This document shows positions 17,753-30,940 of a DNA stretch of 36,059 nucleotides, piece after piece. The translations under genes were made by a program, and so were the position numbers. Origin of the DNA: Chalciporus piperatus (Eukaryota > Basidiomycota > Agaricomycetes > Boletales > Boletaceae); contig JBBPTG010000244.1 of the NCBI GenBank assembly GCA_038093975.1, positions 1 to 36,059 of the forward strand. Reading direction: 5' to 3'. The first letter of the stretch is position 1. Every line of letters starts with the position of its first letter. The notes under the pieces are model-generated. The model searched no databases. It saw only the letters and a program-made list of their open reading frames with translations, and had not been told where the DNA came from.

Positions 17753-20020
17753 TGGGATGGACTCGATCGGTAGGTGTCGGTGTCGTAGTTGCCACAAGGT
17801 GGTGAAGAGGGGAAGAAAGTCGGAGGAGGTAGATTTGGTGGTAAGAGAGTCGGAGGATGTTTTGGGAGCCACTGTCGCAGCACGACTTGGAAATTTTCGA
17901 CCACAGCTGAGACTTTATAGCCCATCGCCCTACGTGCCCCCGCGAGTAGCCCGTGATAAGGTACAGTTCGTGCAGGTTGAGAGTCGGGACAACATTTGCC
18001 GCAATGGGCAAACTGAATTGCTGTCGGGGTGGGGCGTCAACCAGTGGCACTTCAACTTTCGAATGATTCGCATGTTCTGCAACGAAACGGGATCGGGAGA
18101 TGGTGTAATCAATTGTTAGCAGAGTGGAGTGGCAACAGGAGGCCAGTCATTGCATATCAATCGCGGAAGCGCTAGTAGTAGAAGTTGAAAATGACTGTCA
18201 CATGGCTGAGCGCTATTCGAAGTACGTACCCTAATAGTCCCCTGAATCGGGCCTCCTCGGCCCTCACATTGTCACCGCGGGTTGGACCATTTCAAGTACC
18301 ACATATTTGCACAAGAGGGACAGTCCCAATGATCAGTCACGGTCGTCCGCTTCAAGCAACCTAAAGCTGCTGTCAACGACAAAATCCTAGTAGTCTGACG
18401 AGTCATACTGTGGGACATAGCCGCACTGCCAGACTCTACAGTGACGGATACCAGCTGGATAGAAGGAGGCCTTGTCTCGAGCTATCTCCGAGAGGGATCC
18501 GGTCGCGAGGGGCGAAGAAGAGAGAGGTAGAGCGTCCGCTCGAAGTGATCCGTCGACGCGCAGCAGAGCAGAAAGCGGCGGCGGAAAAGGCTGCCGCTGC
18601 TCTGATGCAGAAGCGGGCGGAAGATGCGGAGAGGATGGGGAAGGAGGGGGAGATACATCGGAAGCTTTATGGGCCTTTGTCCTAGGGATGCCAATGGGTA
18701 CGACAGGGAGATGGGCACAGATGTACTGGTGGCTCTCATTTCATCTCACACAGCCAGCTGGCCCGGAAATACTGCTAACCTGGCATATAGCTTTCCAAGC
18801 TGGCTCCGCCAATAGTACTTTGCAAGGATGCCTTTACCCCACAGTAAGATAGGCTTCGATATAATGTATTTGTATCCTATGATGCACCGACGACGCACGC
18901 CTCATTCGCGTCAGGTGGAGTACCAACCAGCGTGGCGTTGCTGTTCGTTAACACTGTTGTCAATACTACGGGTCTGTTGACCAACGTCATTGGTTTCCTT
19001 ACAAATATTCCCCCTATTGACACGACATTCACCATTGATAAGTGATCTCTTTCGTCGAGTATCTCGGGTGCTAAGAGTCGCTGCGACATGGTAAAATCGT
19101 CATCAGTGCAACGACAACCAAGACAGAGAACGACATACTAGTACTCAGTACGACGACAGGGTCGCTATGCGAAACCTAACCCAGTATCAGAGTTTTCAAA
19201 GAATGAAGTGAGATTCGTACCAGAAATCTTCGTTACAGCCACATGCGCCATAAAGATTCGTTCCTGAGGAACCGGGCGATCCAGTTGAGGGAAGTTCTGA
19301 ACTGCGCAGGAGGTTGCGGCGCGTTCATCGTCGTCTTGTAGGGCACGAAGAGTGGTCACTTGCAGGTATCAGGAAATGAAGCTTAGGTAGTGCGTGGTTC
19401 ACAAAGGAACAGCCAAGAGCTGGTTCTGGGGGTAAAACCTAGCGGATGGCAATGAGATCACACGGGAGTTACGTTTCAATCGACGTTGTCCACAATTGTG
19501 CATTATCGGTGCGAAGAACTAGGTGGCGTTATCGACGAAGAAATTACGATGAATATAGGCCGTCCACGCTGGCAAGAGATATGAGACTCTTCGCGTGGAT
19601 ATGATGGAACGAGACAAGGATTGCCACGATTGATCGCACGGGCTTTGTGGGCTCAACCCGACGATGTCAGTGATGCGAACCTGTTGCGTGGATGGCCCCG
19701 GATTGACTAGATGTGAACGGTGCCACGGACATCAAGACCTGTTAGACTTTTGGTGAGTGATGGAACTAACCTGAACTTGTAACGAGTCGGTATGATTGAG
19801 CAAGTTGGACTGCCGAGGATCACGTGGGTTGTGTGTCACTGTGATCTGGGTCGCATGGCTCACAAGAGTCGCTCACTGCCAGAAAGCCAGCGTGCACAGA
19901 AAAAAAGGCCTACAAGAAAACATATCAACGCCTTTGCAACGCCTGGATACAAATCTTGCAAACGTCGACGTCCAGCTGATCCATCAACAGTATCTTCACC
20001 CCCGATTGCCATCTCGTGCG
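17753..20020. other. Long intergenic region upstream of BTB1 and the velvet gene
   Basis: About 2.3 kb lies between two divergently transcribed genes. A plus-strand frame ending at 18685 has an Ala/Lys/Glu-rich helical C-terminus (RRRAAEQKAAAEKAAAALMQ, then HRKLYGPLS) and could be a real but unrecognised exon. A 59-codon plus-strand frame ending near 19042 (GGVPTSVALLFVNTVV, then GLLTNVIGFLTN) has no start codon. A minus-strand frame at 19165-19359 (MTTLRALQDDDERAATSCAV) is equally unplaced. None has enough support for a gene call. The region probably also holds promoters for both flanking genes. Confidence 0.45.
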
Positions 20021-23000
20021 ATGGACACGAGCACCAGCTATGGCACTGTCCCCACCGCCTACCCGTACGAGCGCAGTGATAGGTCGTTTCATGAGAGAGA
20101 CAAGCTGTAAGTGACCTCTGCTTGGATATTTCTGTACATCGCTCTTCCACTGGTCCCATTTTTCCACTTTTGCGAATTCACGTTCCTTCGCGGACCCAAG
20201 CCAACGGTCCCACTACAATACGTCTCATATCGCCACCCCTCGATATCTGATCATCCCTCCAATTTCCTCTTCCACTCTCCGCTTCCCATCCTTCCTTTCT
20301 GCTTCTAAACTAACTCCACATGTTCAACTATCACAGAGAATACGAACTTACTGTCAGGCAGGAGCCAAAGCAGGCCCGCATGTGTGGTGTCGGTGGTGAG
20401 CGCTTATTATATTCCACCCATCATCACTCTTACCACACCACCTCGTTCCACTTCATTCCAGCCGACCGTCGTCCAATTGACCCTCCCCCAATCATTCAGC
20501 TTCGTGTCATCGACCCATGCACTCGCCAACCTCCCGCTCCCGCTAAACCTGACAGCGAGGACGATCCAAACTATTCGCACAGTTTCCTTCAGAATCCCTA
20601 CTATTTCATGTTCGCAAGCCTCGCTAAACCGGATGACGACACCGAATTGCATTGGCTCAAGGTTTGTCCCTCGTATTTCGTCTCTACTCCCATCGTCAAA
20701 CACACTGCAGGACGGGAAAACACGATGCACGACTGGCTCCGTCGTATCCTCACTATACCACCTCAAGGACACAGAAAATAGAAACGAAGATGCTGGATTC
20801 TTCGTCTTTCCCGATCTCAGTGTTCGCACGGAAGGCAGTTACCGGCTCAAGCTTAGTCTATTCGAAGTCGTAGTGTATGTTATCTTCATCACCCATCCTT
20901 TTCCATCATTCATCTTCGCAGAAATACCGTTCGCCACTGCAAATCGATCTACTCTGCTCCCTTCTATGTATACACCGCGAAAAAGTTTCCAGGCATGGAA
21001 GGTCGGTTGTCCGTTCCGTATGCTAAAACTTCCATCTTTCTTACCAATCAATTTTTTGTGCTATTCGTGTTTGCCCGCCCATCCCCATCTCCGTCTTCCA
21101 ACTGGTCACTTGCGTGTTGCCATTATCCATTTTTCTCGCAACCGTGACTCGTCCCACCTCGTGGATAACAACGCCTCCGAAACAGAATCCACCCCTCTTT
21201 CCGTCTCTCTAGCCGACCAAGGGATCAAAATACGCATCAGGAAAGATATCCGGGTTCGAAAACGACCCATTGCTGCTCTTGCCACACCTCTGGACGACCC
21301 TCATGGTAGCGAGCACCGCAAAATTGAAGACGAGCATGGAGAAGAGCAAGCGCAACATCCACAAGTCCTACAAACTCAGGCTTCTTCTTCTGCAGCTGTC
21401 AAACGCGCCCGTCACGGCACCCTCACAGGGCCACTCAGTCTCACATCTGGTCCTTCGTCAGGTACTGCAAGTGGTGAGATGACCCCGCACACTCCTTCCT
21501 CTGCAAGCACTGGATCCATTGCGCTCGCCGGGTTACCTGCCTGGCCGACGGCTTCGTCACTTGACCCAATGCTCGGTGTTGCGAGCGCGCCCGGTGGTAT
21601 TGAACTCACAGGGTCAACCATTCAGCATCAACACTCGCACCCTGCCATGGGATCTTCTCATCCTGGTGGAGCCGTGGGTGTAGGTATGACGATCGCACCC
21701 CCACCCGGTGCTCAACCGCTATCTGCCGGCGAACCTTCGAGTTCCGGCTCGGGCACTTCGCGAAGACTGGGTCCTCAACCGCTCTCATCTTCGTCTACAT
21801 CATCGTCCTATCAGTCCTCCGGTGCTGGCGGTTTGTACGACCGGATGAACTATGAGTCGTCGAGGTCCGTGTATGATACTAGCACCCGGGGTGGGTCCTA
21901 CGATCAGCAGCGAAGCATCGGAGGTGGCACCGGTTACGAAAGTGGAAATGCCAGGACTGGTTATGATCATGTCACCGGAAGGAGTGGATACGAGAGTGCG
22001 AGCGGAAGGACCGGGTTTGAGCACCCTCAACATCAGCGCGCGTCGTACGATTCGAGAGCAAGCTACGATTCCGCAACTCATGCTCGAGGGTCATACGACA
22101 CCCATACCGAGGCACACGGACAACGTGCGACCTACAACGCCGCCTACGACGGCCCACACGCTCCGCCTGCGCAGACGTACCAAGGACACAATCACGGATA
22201 TTCCCACCCACATAATAACCCTCATCAGCACCAGCAAACCCCTACAAATTATCCCCACCAATCTTCGACGCAAGCATATTCACAAACATCTTCTCATACC
22301 CATCACCAAGGACAATATCCTTCTCCGAACCGATCGCAATACCCCGGGCCGACACCGGCACACACCTACCCGGGTTCTTACCCACAACAACCACAAGGAA
22401 GGTATGAATCGTACGCTCCATCCTCTACGAACGCGAGCACAAACGAAAATCCACATGGAAGTGGAGCGTACTACAATACCCCACCTTCTTCTGCGCCCCA
22501 TCCCACATCATCTCCGTCGTCCCACCCCCACCACCACACGTACTACTCGAACAATGCCCAACCTACGCCCGTACCGCCTGCACCATCTCTAACCCATTCT
22601 CAGTCGTATTCGTCATCTGCGAGTGGTGGCTCACAGTACGAATATAACGCACACGCACAGGGACAAGGCGAGTATTATCAGCACCCGCATGCTCATACTC
22701 ACTCGTCGTCCAACACCGGGAGAGTGCTCTCGCCAGGTCCAGGTCCCTCGTCTAACACTTCCACGTCCCGTTATCCGACGTCTCTACCACCCTCCGCGAG
22801 CACATATTCGAGCGGGATCGGTGGTCCCCCCTCTGCCTCTGCTTGGGGCCCTAACCCAGGCGCGCCACACAGTCATCAGCAAGAAATGATTCATCTCGCT
22901 CCGCTAAGGCACGCGGGTGCATCTGTCAGTGGTGCAGGATCCTCGCCATCACCATCATCGCCACGCACAAGTGCCAATGCACCCGGAGGACCAGGCGGAG

Positions 23001-23137
23001 GATATCCAGGCTTGATCCAACTCTCGAGGGCCCCCTTCGAACAAGACTCCGGACGGGGCGGCGGCATGTCTGGCGTGGGCGTTCCTGGCAAGAAAAGCGT
23101 GTTGAGCATCGGGAGCATCATCTCTGAGGGGGTTTGA
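20021..23137 (+). CDS. Velvet-domain regulator with long low-complexity tail (VosA/VelB type)
   Basis: Velvet proteins are fungal transcription factors with an NF-kappaB-like DNA-binding fold that control development, sporulation and secondary metabolism, usually as dimers. Exons are 20021-20106, 20337-20395, 20462-20661, 20711-20874, 20922-21001 and 21186-23137, all in phase, giving 846 residues. The velvet domain (about 31-222) shows [69 protein letters not shown] and [16 protein letters not shown]. This last signature resembles VosA more than VelB, but I leave the symbol open. The remaining 620 residues are disordered: a Tyr/Gly/Ser tract (about 410-510, repeated GY[ED] and SYD), then His/Gln/Pro-rich sequence, ending in [15 protein letters not shown]. 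The intron at 21002-21185 is unusually long (184 nt) with a weak GTCGGT donor. Confidence 0.92.
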
Positions 23138-25382
23138 ACATATGTTGCTTGTCCTCCCTACCTTTCGCTTGATTTGCTATTCGTACTCTTTCGACTCTTG
23201 TTTTCGCCATCGCATTTCAACTCGCTTGTATTCTCTATGCATTATTCTATCGCTATCGGGTTCGGTTTAATTTCTTCGATCTTTTGGCTCAGTCGCGTGT
23301 TGTTTCTTCTAGCTCTTTCATTCGGTCTGTGCCTCGGTATTTTCACTCGAGTGCTCGCGTTATATCTTTCGTGCTTGTTTACCCCCCCAGTACTGATACT
23401 TATCCGAATAGTTGTACATATACATGCATGCCAATGGTTACATGACGTTGGTTGATCCCGTTCCGCGGTCAAATCCTCGACCGTATACATACACTAGGAC
23501 AAAATGTCCGGCGAGTGACTAACCACTGGCCCCATCCGATGGTAGCCTAGGCTGGAGACCTCCACGAGGTGTGATTGCAGGGCTGTCGAGTGGATATCGT
23601 CAAAACTTGAAGACGGCTCAATGACGTTTCGTCATCTCCAGCAAGTCTTGGAAATAACAGAGCATGCTCCCCGAATACGATCTGGGCCAATGACCACAAA
23701 TCCGCGTAGAGGCACGTTCCCCGTCTCCCTACACGTCCAGACTTGTTTCAAAAGGCCACGCAACTCTGACTGAGGAGCGCGAACACGATGAAGACGAAAA
23801 AACATACTCTTCGTCGACTCCGAGTAAGCGACGGATTTGAAGATCGCATAACTCACAGTCGGAACTGTCATCGCTCGCGCGCAGGGAGATTGAGAGTGCC
23901 ATTATGCAGTTTGTGCTGCCAAGTCTTGCATACTCTTGGCCTAGCACGTCAGATCATGCCTATGTAGCATGCAAAGACCCGCTCGTCCAAGCACTCAGGC
24001 GCTACAGATGGCCGCGCATGGTGCTCTCGGGCACGAGAGAGAGAGACAAGTACATTCGAAAGGGTTGGGTTCCGGGGGTCATCGTGCAAGCCAATCAGTC
24101 ACACCTAAAGGCTGAACCTAAACGATCATCCCGACCTTTTACACACCCGTACCACAGCCATTACCAGAATCCTCTTATTGAGTTTTCTCGGACCTGTACC
24201 GTCCCAAAAAAGCACTCATAGAAAGCTTCCCGGCGCTGTAGGAACCGCAAGTATAAGGATGAATGCATCACCTGTCGGTGAACCAACACAGAATCATGGT
24301 TCTGTTGTCGCTGGTATGCAAGACATGAAAATATCAGAAAGATTCCTAGAGCTCCTGAGGACCATCGGGGTAGCTATATCTGCCCTGACTTTGGTCAAGT
24401 GGCCGTATATCATTGATGCTTCTAACAGCGCAAAGGATTTTCGTACGTTTGCTCAACGGAATCTGATGAGTCAAATAATGAAACGATTGCGCATTCCGTG
24501 CCTGTCGCTGCTGATGCAGATGCTTCAGTGTTAGTGGCCACCTTCCTTACTTTTTTTTCTCCCGTCGTACCCTGGTAAAGATCCTCTGGCTGTGCAGTAC
24601 CGGTCTCTTGGGGAAGGGTAGCAAGTATAACACAGGTGGGGGCACGTTGGACATCCTGGGTTCCGGAATACAGGGTATACGAGCTGGTTCGTGTATATCA
24701 AAACTCAAGCTTATCGAAGTTCTGACTGCTTCTTCCTGATACTAGAGTCAATCGCGGCATTCGTCCAGGCACGTTTCTCTGCACGGTTCGTTCGATAATC
24801 TCCGCTCTACGATCGTTGGGTGCATTTCCACTCGTGTAAGTCTTGACAACGGCCCGGGAATAGCTGTTCAAGATAAGTTGAAGAACAAGATTCTGAGAGT
24901 GTTTGTAATATACCGTCGCTTTTGGGACGTGAGCTGGAGACCAAGGAATCCATGGTGATGATTTGGACGGAAGCAGAATTCGAGTTGACTTTAGCTTTAG
25001 CCTTTAAGGAAGTGATAGACCTCCCTAGTATGCGATGTCAACTTGCCAAACATACAATGATATATACACGAGTTTTCCCCTCTTCGGGATCTCGGTATCT
25101 TGTTGTCGTTCGTTTACATATTAGATTTTTTTTTCTCTTCTTTTGCTTCAATCCATCTGCAGTGTTTCTGACTTCGATTTCGAGAGCGTGGCTCTGCATA
25201 GTTCGTGCCAAATTTATGCCATTGTTGCACCATTCTGACGATAGACAGTTAGTATTATACTACAGGCTGCCTAGCTTGCGAATCGTCAAGCCTTCCTCCG
25301 CTTTTCCTTGGCTTGCACAGGCGTACAAATTTTAATTCGGCTTTGGTATATTCACGGGTCATACTCCGAATTCATCTCAGCG
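23138..25382. other. Intergenic region between the velvet gene and the 1006-residue gene
   Basis: The first 300 bases are T-rich and fit a velvet 3' UTR. A minus-strand frame at 23632-23871 (MTVPTVSYAIFKSVAYSEST) overlaps a possible alternative with a GTATGTTTTTT donor (23895 leftwards, MALSISLRASDDSSD); neither is recognised. Plus-strand frames at 24178-24534 and 24922-25335 have no domain or convincing intron. A run of T with an adjacent poly-pyrimidine tract near 25127-25145 may belong to the promoter or leader of the downstream gene. Confidence 0.45.
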
Positions 25383-28300
25383 ATGTCTGCCACTGGCAAC
25401 CGAGAACAGTATCGGTCCATGATCGGAGAGCATATTGTAGATCCCCGAATCCTCTCCCACGCTATCGAAGGCGTTGACGATCCCCCATCTCACCCCGTAA
25501 ATCGCATTAATCTGTAGGTCCTTTTCATTTAAGCCTATGACATACACTTACTCGGATCCCATTCTCCAGTCTGTTTGCTCCCCCTTCACGTGCAACGTCC
25601 CGTAATTCATGTCCTTCCGCAACCCGTGATGAATTCCTTCCCATTTCGTCCGTCTCGCCTTCCTCATCAACTAATTTGACACCTATAATCAACCACACCA
25701 TTTCCTCCCCCAACCACGACGTCAATGTATCTGCTAGTAGTGCCCACAATGTGGTCGGCGATGTGGTCCCCAATTCCTGTGATGCATGCGCTGAAGGGAC
25801 CGATTTGGACTCGTTTACCTTGTCTGTGCTTCGCCCGACGACTACCCCCGATTTCTCTATCTCCGCACAGCCAGCGGGCCAATCGATTCACAATGTCTGC
25901 AGTCATCCTTCGCAGGGTGTGGGACACCCAGATTTACCTCATCATGTCCGATCATCCCAGTCAAGTAACCACTCCGCTATGCAAGCACCGTCGACAATCT
26001 TTGCAACCGACTCAACTGGGTGTAGCCCTGGTACTACTTCTGGGATAGGCCACGATGAAAGCGAGAATATCACCTCCACAGGTCCGAGTACTGGCGCGCC
26101 CTCGCCGCGGCTACATGAGAGGGTCATTGCCGACACCGCCTCTTATCACACCTTTGGTCGCCTCTCAGATGTCATTGGATCCACTAAAGCATCATCTTCA
26201 CCGCCTCCAGCAAGACGACCGTCTAGGTCTGTACCTATTGCTACATCCCGGTCTGGCTCCTGTGCCAGTATTCACACCATCGAGCTGTGTCGTGATGACA
26301 ACGTTGAGTTTGGCCATCATGCTGACAGTTCATTCGACGCCAACCCTTCCGGCGATGGTCGCTACAATGAAGAACACCACCGAGCCGATTGTGGTCCACC
26401 CGTCGGTCTACTATCAGTTTCCATTGACAGCCCTCCAGCCGCGACCTTTTTTGGTCCCCTAGATGACGAGGATGACAGTACCAGCAGTATTGGCGTGGTC
26501 ACATTCCGTCGTCCCAGCGGAACTTCATACGACACTAGTTCGTTGCATTCAGTTCAAGCAGGACATAAACAAGCGGGAGAGGCAGGGAATGTTTATGGTG
26601 ATTTCAATCTGGCATACATTCTTCCCGAAGGCAGTATACGCTCCTTTGACTCTCGACTTTCGTTTGTTCAGGGGCATTCTGGGAAACCATTGTCCTCCCA
26701 CATCTCCTCTACCGTCCCCTTTGCCATTAGTGAAGGATCACTTTCAATCGATGAGCCATTCCTCAGACATCTCCGCAAATACGACAAGACGTTCGATTCG
26801 CGTCGCTATTACTGGTCGTTTACGCGTATCAAGGGAGATCAGTCGATGTCCAATAGTCCTTCGAAACGGACACAGCCCCCGTCTCACCCTCGTCTCTCAG
26901 ACACCGATCAAGCGCAAACGGATATGTCTTCGCGGGTGCAGGAAACGTGGAGGTGTGGGCACGTTGGTCGTTTCAGAGTCAGAAGGACGGTTTCCGAACG
27001 TAGGTTTTAGCGAGACGATCTCTTGTTTCCCTGTGAGCTAACATTCCCTATCATTCATGTTTTCTGAAACTATTCTTCGCACGCAAGCAGCACGCCCTGC
27101 TGACCCTGCAAAAGGAGTGGTGCAACAGATCCATGTCCGGCAGGTAATGGATCAACAAGCTAACAACGGCTGCCACAGTGTTATTCATAAACACCCTCGA
27201 GCCACCGCGTTCTCGATATTTCGTACCTCCAATCCCTTTGCTGGCGGAAAACCAGGCGAGGTCAGCACTTCCACCGCTCCGACGCACATGAACATACGTG
27301 CCGGCATCATGTTAGCTCCGAAGAAGGTTCAGCAAAAATATGCCATCACGAAATCTACGAGCCAGCTCGGTACGCGCGGAGATTCACGGGATCTGAACAA
27401 AGGGCCGAGCGCAGCTCCATACGATTGCAAGGGAAGGGGTAGAGACAATTCCGATTGGGGGGAGCCAAGCAGCGTTACAAGTACACGGCACCCCAGTAAT
27501 AGAACATCCCAGTTCCCCCGGGCGGGCTCTGCACGCGAGTCAGCCGCTGGTCCGATATTGTCTACCCCCTCGAGATTCCACTCGGACAATCATGCTTCCA
27601 ACGTTTTTGAATACGATGGGTCCGCGATTCCGCTCGCGCCCCTCCCGCGCAGCATCGAGCCTTCTCGCCTGGACGCCGACAGCCGTGGGTCGACTGGTTT
27701 AGGCTGGACGTTCACAGAGCGTTTCTTTCGCGTCGTCCGCGGCAGTTCGAGGACTGACACCCCTTCGCCATCCCTGGCTGGCATGCTCCAATCCATGATT
27801 AGCCCCTCCCGGAGCCCACAGGAAGAGATTGACCTCGTTAACAATCTCAATGCTTCGTTCAAAGCCGTTGGTCTCCTACCTTCGAAGATTGGCCAACCAT
27901 CACGATCACCTCTTAAGCGGGGGTCTGATCATTCCTTTCTTGGTCAAATCCCTGAGGATTGTCTTTGCATGACTCTTCCGCTTTGGGCCAGGGAGACTGG
28001 CGGGGTGAACATTCAGGCCCAAGCGACCGACGTCGCATCGCCTACCAGTGTACCCGCAAACGGCAGATTTCTGATCGTCTACTATGTGCCGATCGAAGAG
28101 GTTGGCTCGCCTGGCAAAAAGCCCAAGAAAGAGGCCACCAGCGGCGTCAACCCCGATTTCAAGTCTGTCCACCTTCCCGCCTTCCGTGTTGTGGCTCGCA
28201 TCATTGATCAAAGCGAACTGCTACAAAGCGGTCTCAAAGTTCCAAGTGGAGGTCTGGCTGTCGACGGCCCTGAAGAAGCGGTTGGGTCTCCTGCATCTGA

Positions 28301-28547
28301 CCCGCATCAGAAGGGAGAGTTGACGAACACGGTTGTCTGCTATTGCTACGGTCGAGAGCGTGGATTCGATTTTGTAGAGGACGGGCTTTGCCAGCTCGGT
28401 CTTTGCACGCAGGAGGAGGACCAGATCCAGCATTTTCCTGTCGCTGAAGAAGAGGAGCAGGAGGGTGAAATCTCACTTACACCCATTGGCAAAGTGGTCG
28501 TCGAGATAATATGGCTCGGCTGCCTCGCCGTCACGAGCTCCGTTTGA
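25383..28547 (+). CDS. Unknown 1006-residue protein, three exons
   Basis: Exons 25383-25513, 25570-26999 and 27088-28547 join in phase (introns of 56 and 88 nt; the second has a CTAAC branch site). The protein starts MSATGNREQYRSMIGEHIVD. Residues 45-520 are Ser/Thr/Pro-rich and disordered, with one folded-looking patch (FLRHLRKYDKTFDSRRYYWS, about residues 435-455). A second disordered stretch leads to a C-terminal domain (about 830-1006) with SFLGQIPEDCLCMTLPLWAR, GRFLIVYYVPIEE, FRVVARIIDQSELLQSGLKV, VVCYCYGRERGFDFVEDGL and VVVEIIWLGCLAVTSSV. I do not recognise the domain; it looks like a conserved beta-rich region in a basidiomycete-specific protein. No signal peptide is visible. No lesions were found across about 3 kb of coding sequence. 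Confidence 0.8.
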
Positions 28548-29420
28548 CGTCCTTCGACATTTATTTTCCTCCTAATTTACCTGCATAGTGAGTGTTCATC
28601 AGCTTCTCATCTCGTTTGGGTATACACAGTAACATTTTGTCTTATGATGTATCTTCAACCAGCCAATGTGACGCATTCATTCGTTTACGGTCACCGAATA
28701 TTTATATCATCGCAGGCGCGAAATTTGGCCGTTTACTTCGACGCCTCACGAGTTCGAAGGTCATGTGCTATCTTGATTCCGTAACGTCACCCTTCGATCT
28801 AGTCAGACACGAGGAGAAAGGGGGACTGTCAAGGGAGTGGGACCCAGCGAGCCATGGCACCCTCGGCCTCGCTGGTTTCGAGCCATCGAAGTTCCAGTCT
28901 TTTGGCACGCAGAGTACGAACGTATCTTACCGCGTAGACATCTTATACGGGGGTAGCAATCCCACCGCCAGCTGGTCATTTGTGGACCGCTTGTACATGG
29001 CGAAAGGGGGATGTTGTTGTCGTCACGATGCTCCTTCGGAAATCCTAGGCCAGCGGTGGGCCGGTGGCAGGCTCGACTGAAAGCAACCGAATCGTCCGAT
29101 AGGCCGACGCAGCATGGTAAAAGGGGTTCGTGTTGTTTCGGTGCTGTTTGTGGAATCGACGTTAGGAGGTAATGAGGACAAGTTCATGGAATGGCCAACG
29201 AGAAATGTTAACTAATCCACCAGGTCAGCCTGAAAGTCCGTTTTTCGCAGCGATTACAAATAAAAAACGAGTACTATAGACATTGAGTTCATGCCCAGGT
29301 TTACCAAACAAATGGAATAAAGCTGCACCCCACCTCTCCGAGGCAAAGTATCCAAAAACCGACAGCGAGCGTTGTATGGGAACACCGTGCGCCATATTCA
29401 GGCAAGAAGTACCCCCAGAT
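28548..29420. other. Intergenic region, one doubtful open frame
   Basis: A 162-codon plus-strand frame (28592-29080, starting MFISFSSRLGIHSNILSYDV) begins 45 bases after the preceding stop. It lacks a domain and splice sites; it could be 3' UTR of the upstream gene. The rest of the stretch holds nothing I can support. Confidence 0.4.
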
Positions 29421-30940
29421 CTAACAACGCTTGTTTTCGTTAGGATGCTGGGAGAACAAAACTGCAAATTTATCTGCGATGCGCTGCACTACCTCTGCTG
29501 GGTTATTAGGCTGCGAGGCTGCCCGTGCCTCCTCGGGCGTCTGAGCCCCGTAGCTGCGCGCTTCTAATAACTTGGAAGTAATGAAGATGATGATTTCCGA
29601 ACCATGAGAAAATTCCCTGTTGGCGATGCGCCGTGCAAAGGAAGGAAAGCCTGTGGCAACCGGGGGCGTGTTCATATAGCAGTTCAACACGCCGAGCTCC
29701 ACCTCCAAGAGCTGCGGATGACTGCAGTGCGAATCGTGAACAACCATGGGAACACAAAGTTTGCGAACAACTCGGCGCAGACTGACCTGGAAAGCAGGCT
29801 ACAGGAAAGCTCCTTGAGAATGTTGTGTTCTGAAAGGCCCCTGCGAATGTATTCGAGAGCTTTTGTACCAAGTTCGTCCAGTCCTACCTAGAGAGGGTTA
29901 AAACTTCCTGGTATCCAAGGAATGCTGGACACCTCGGTGGGTCTAGCTTGCTTACCTTGTTTGCGAGGCGATGGATAGACTTGGCTGAACAACTCAGTTC
30001 GCTCGCGTAGCTTGTGAAAGACACCGATGATTTGAGAGCCATGAAAGTGATCCTACCCGTGTAGAGGTAGCTAAGAAGGGCCTACCACCTAATCTCACGT
30101 GTTTTGAAACTGACATGTAAGAAAAAGACCAAAGCAAACTCACGTTCTGAAGGCGGCATTTTAAACCAAAATGTGGCGAACTTCTGGATAACGCACATGA
30201 GCCGCAACAGCACTGCGCGAAATACTGCCCTTCGTCACTCCTGTTTCTTCCTGAGAATCATGGCTCGCGTCTGACCCATTGGCTTCGTCGTGGGTAGTAG
30301 GCACTGACACTGGCACTTCATCCAAAATGAAGATGTCAGAAGCGATCGCATCTGAACCGACATCCTCGATCGCGCTACGAATGAGGGAAACTGGTCAGAC
30401 AGTCATGCTCGGAACTTAGAATCGATCAAACATACTCATCGTCAGTGGATGCGGTAGTGGGGACAGTACTGGGCGGACGACGTATTGCTGATCCCGCTGG
30501 CACAGCCTGAGGGTGCCAGCTCTCCGCTTTGTGTGTTTCAGCATTGTCGTATGTGGAGGAAAACGGCGCCAGATCGTCATCCTCAAGGTCGCTGTCGCTG
30601 TCATACTCATAATCATCGGTTTCGTTAGGTACTTCGTCGATGTCTGGGATGTCAACCATCGTGGGGTCTAACAGACTCCCGTCGGAGCTCAACACTGGTC
30701 GCCCATTAATTCCGTTCCTTGCCAACACTCTGAAAAACACGTACGATCCGCAAAGTATTTCGATTCATTGGCCAACAGAGTATTATTGATGCTCAAGGTT
30801 CGGGGCTTGGCGACTCTTCCCGGCGCTGACCTCGCAGAGAAAATATGAAACTGGGTGTTTATGAACTGTTCACCGAGGAGCGACTTGCTCAAGAGCACCT
30901 CGATGCGTTCCAGCTGCTTGCTTGTTGCAATATCTGACAT
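29421..30940 (-). pseudogene. BTB/POZ paralogue broken by two stop codons (BTB2)
   Basis: Exons 30940-30745, 30694-30436, 30374-30144, 30088-29956, 29887-29787 and 29721-29421 match BTB1 in number and in every intron phase; exon 5 is 101 bases in both. Shared landmarks are SKSLLGEQFINTQFHIFSAR, DDYEYDSDSDLEDDDL, SAKSIHRLANKVGLDELGTK and GFPSFARRIANREFSHGSEI. Exon 3 has TAA at 30161-30163 where BTB1 reads Lys in HILVKDIAFQT. Exon 4 has TAG at 30082-30084, the third codon after the junction, where BTB1 has Tyr in TWYTLL. All splice sites remain canonical, so the loss looks recent. If transcribed it would yield a truncated BTB-acidic fragment of about 220 residues. Confidence 0.85.

Noticed and set aside
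21852..22592. 246-codon plus-strand frame inside the velvet gene
   Set aside because: It is an alternative frame over the low-complexity velvet tail, Thr/His/Arg-rich for compositional reasons.
23500..23600. Possible tRNA or small RNA fold downstream of the velvet gene
   Set aside because: Some short complementary stretches exist, but no cloverleaf, anticodon arm or box A/B pattern could be drawn.
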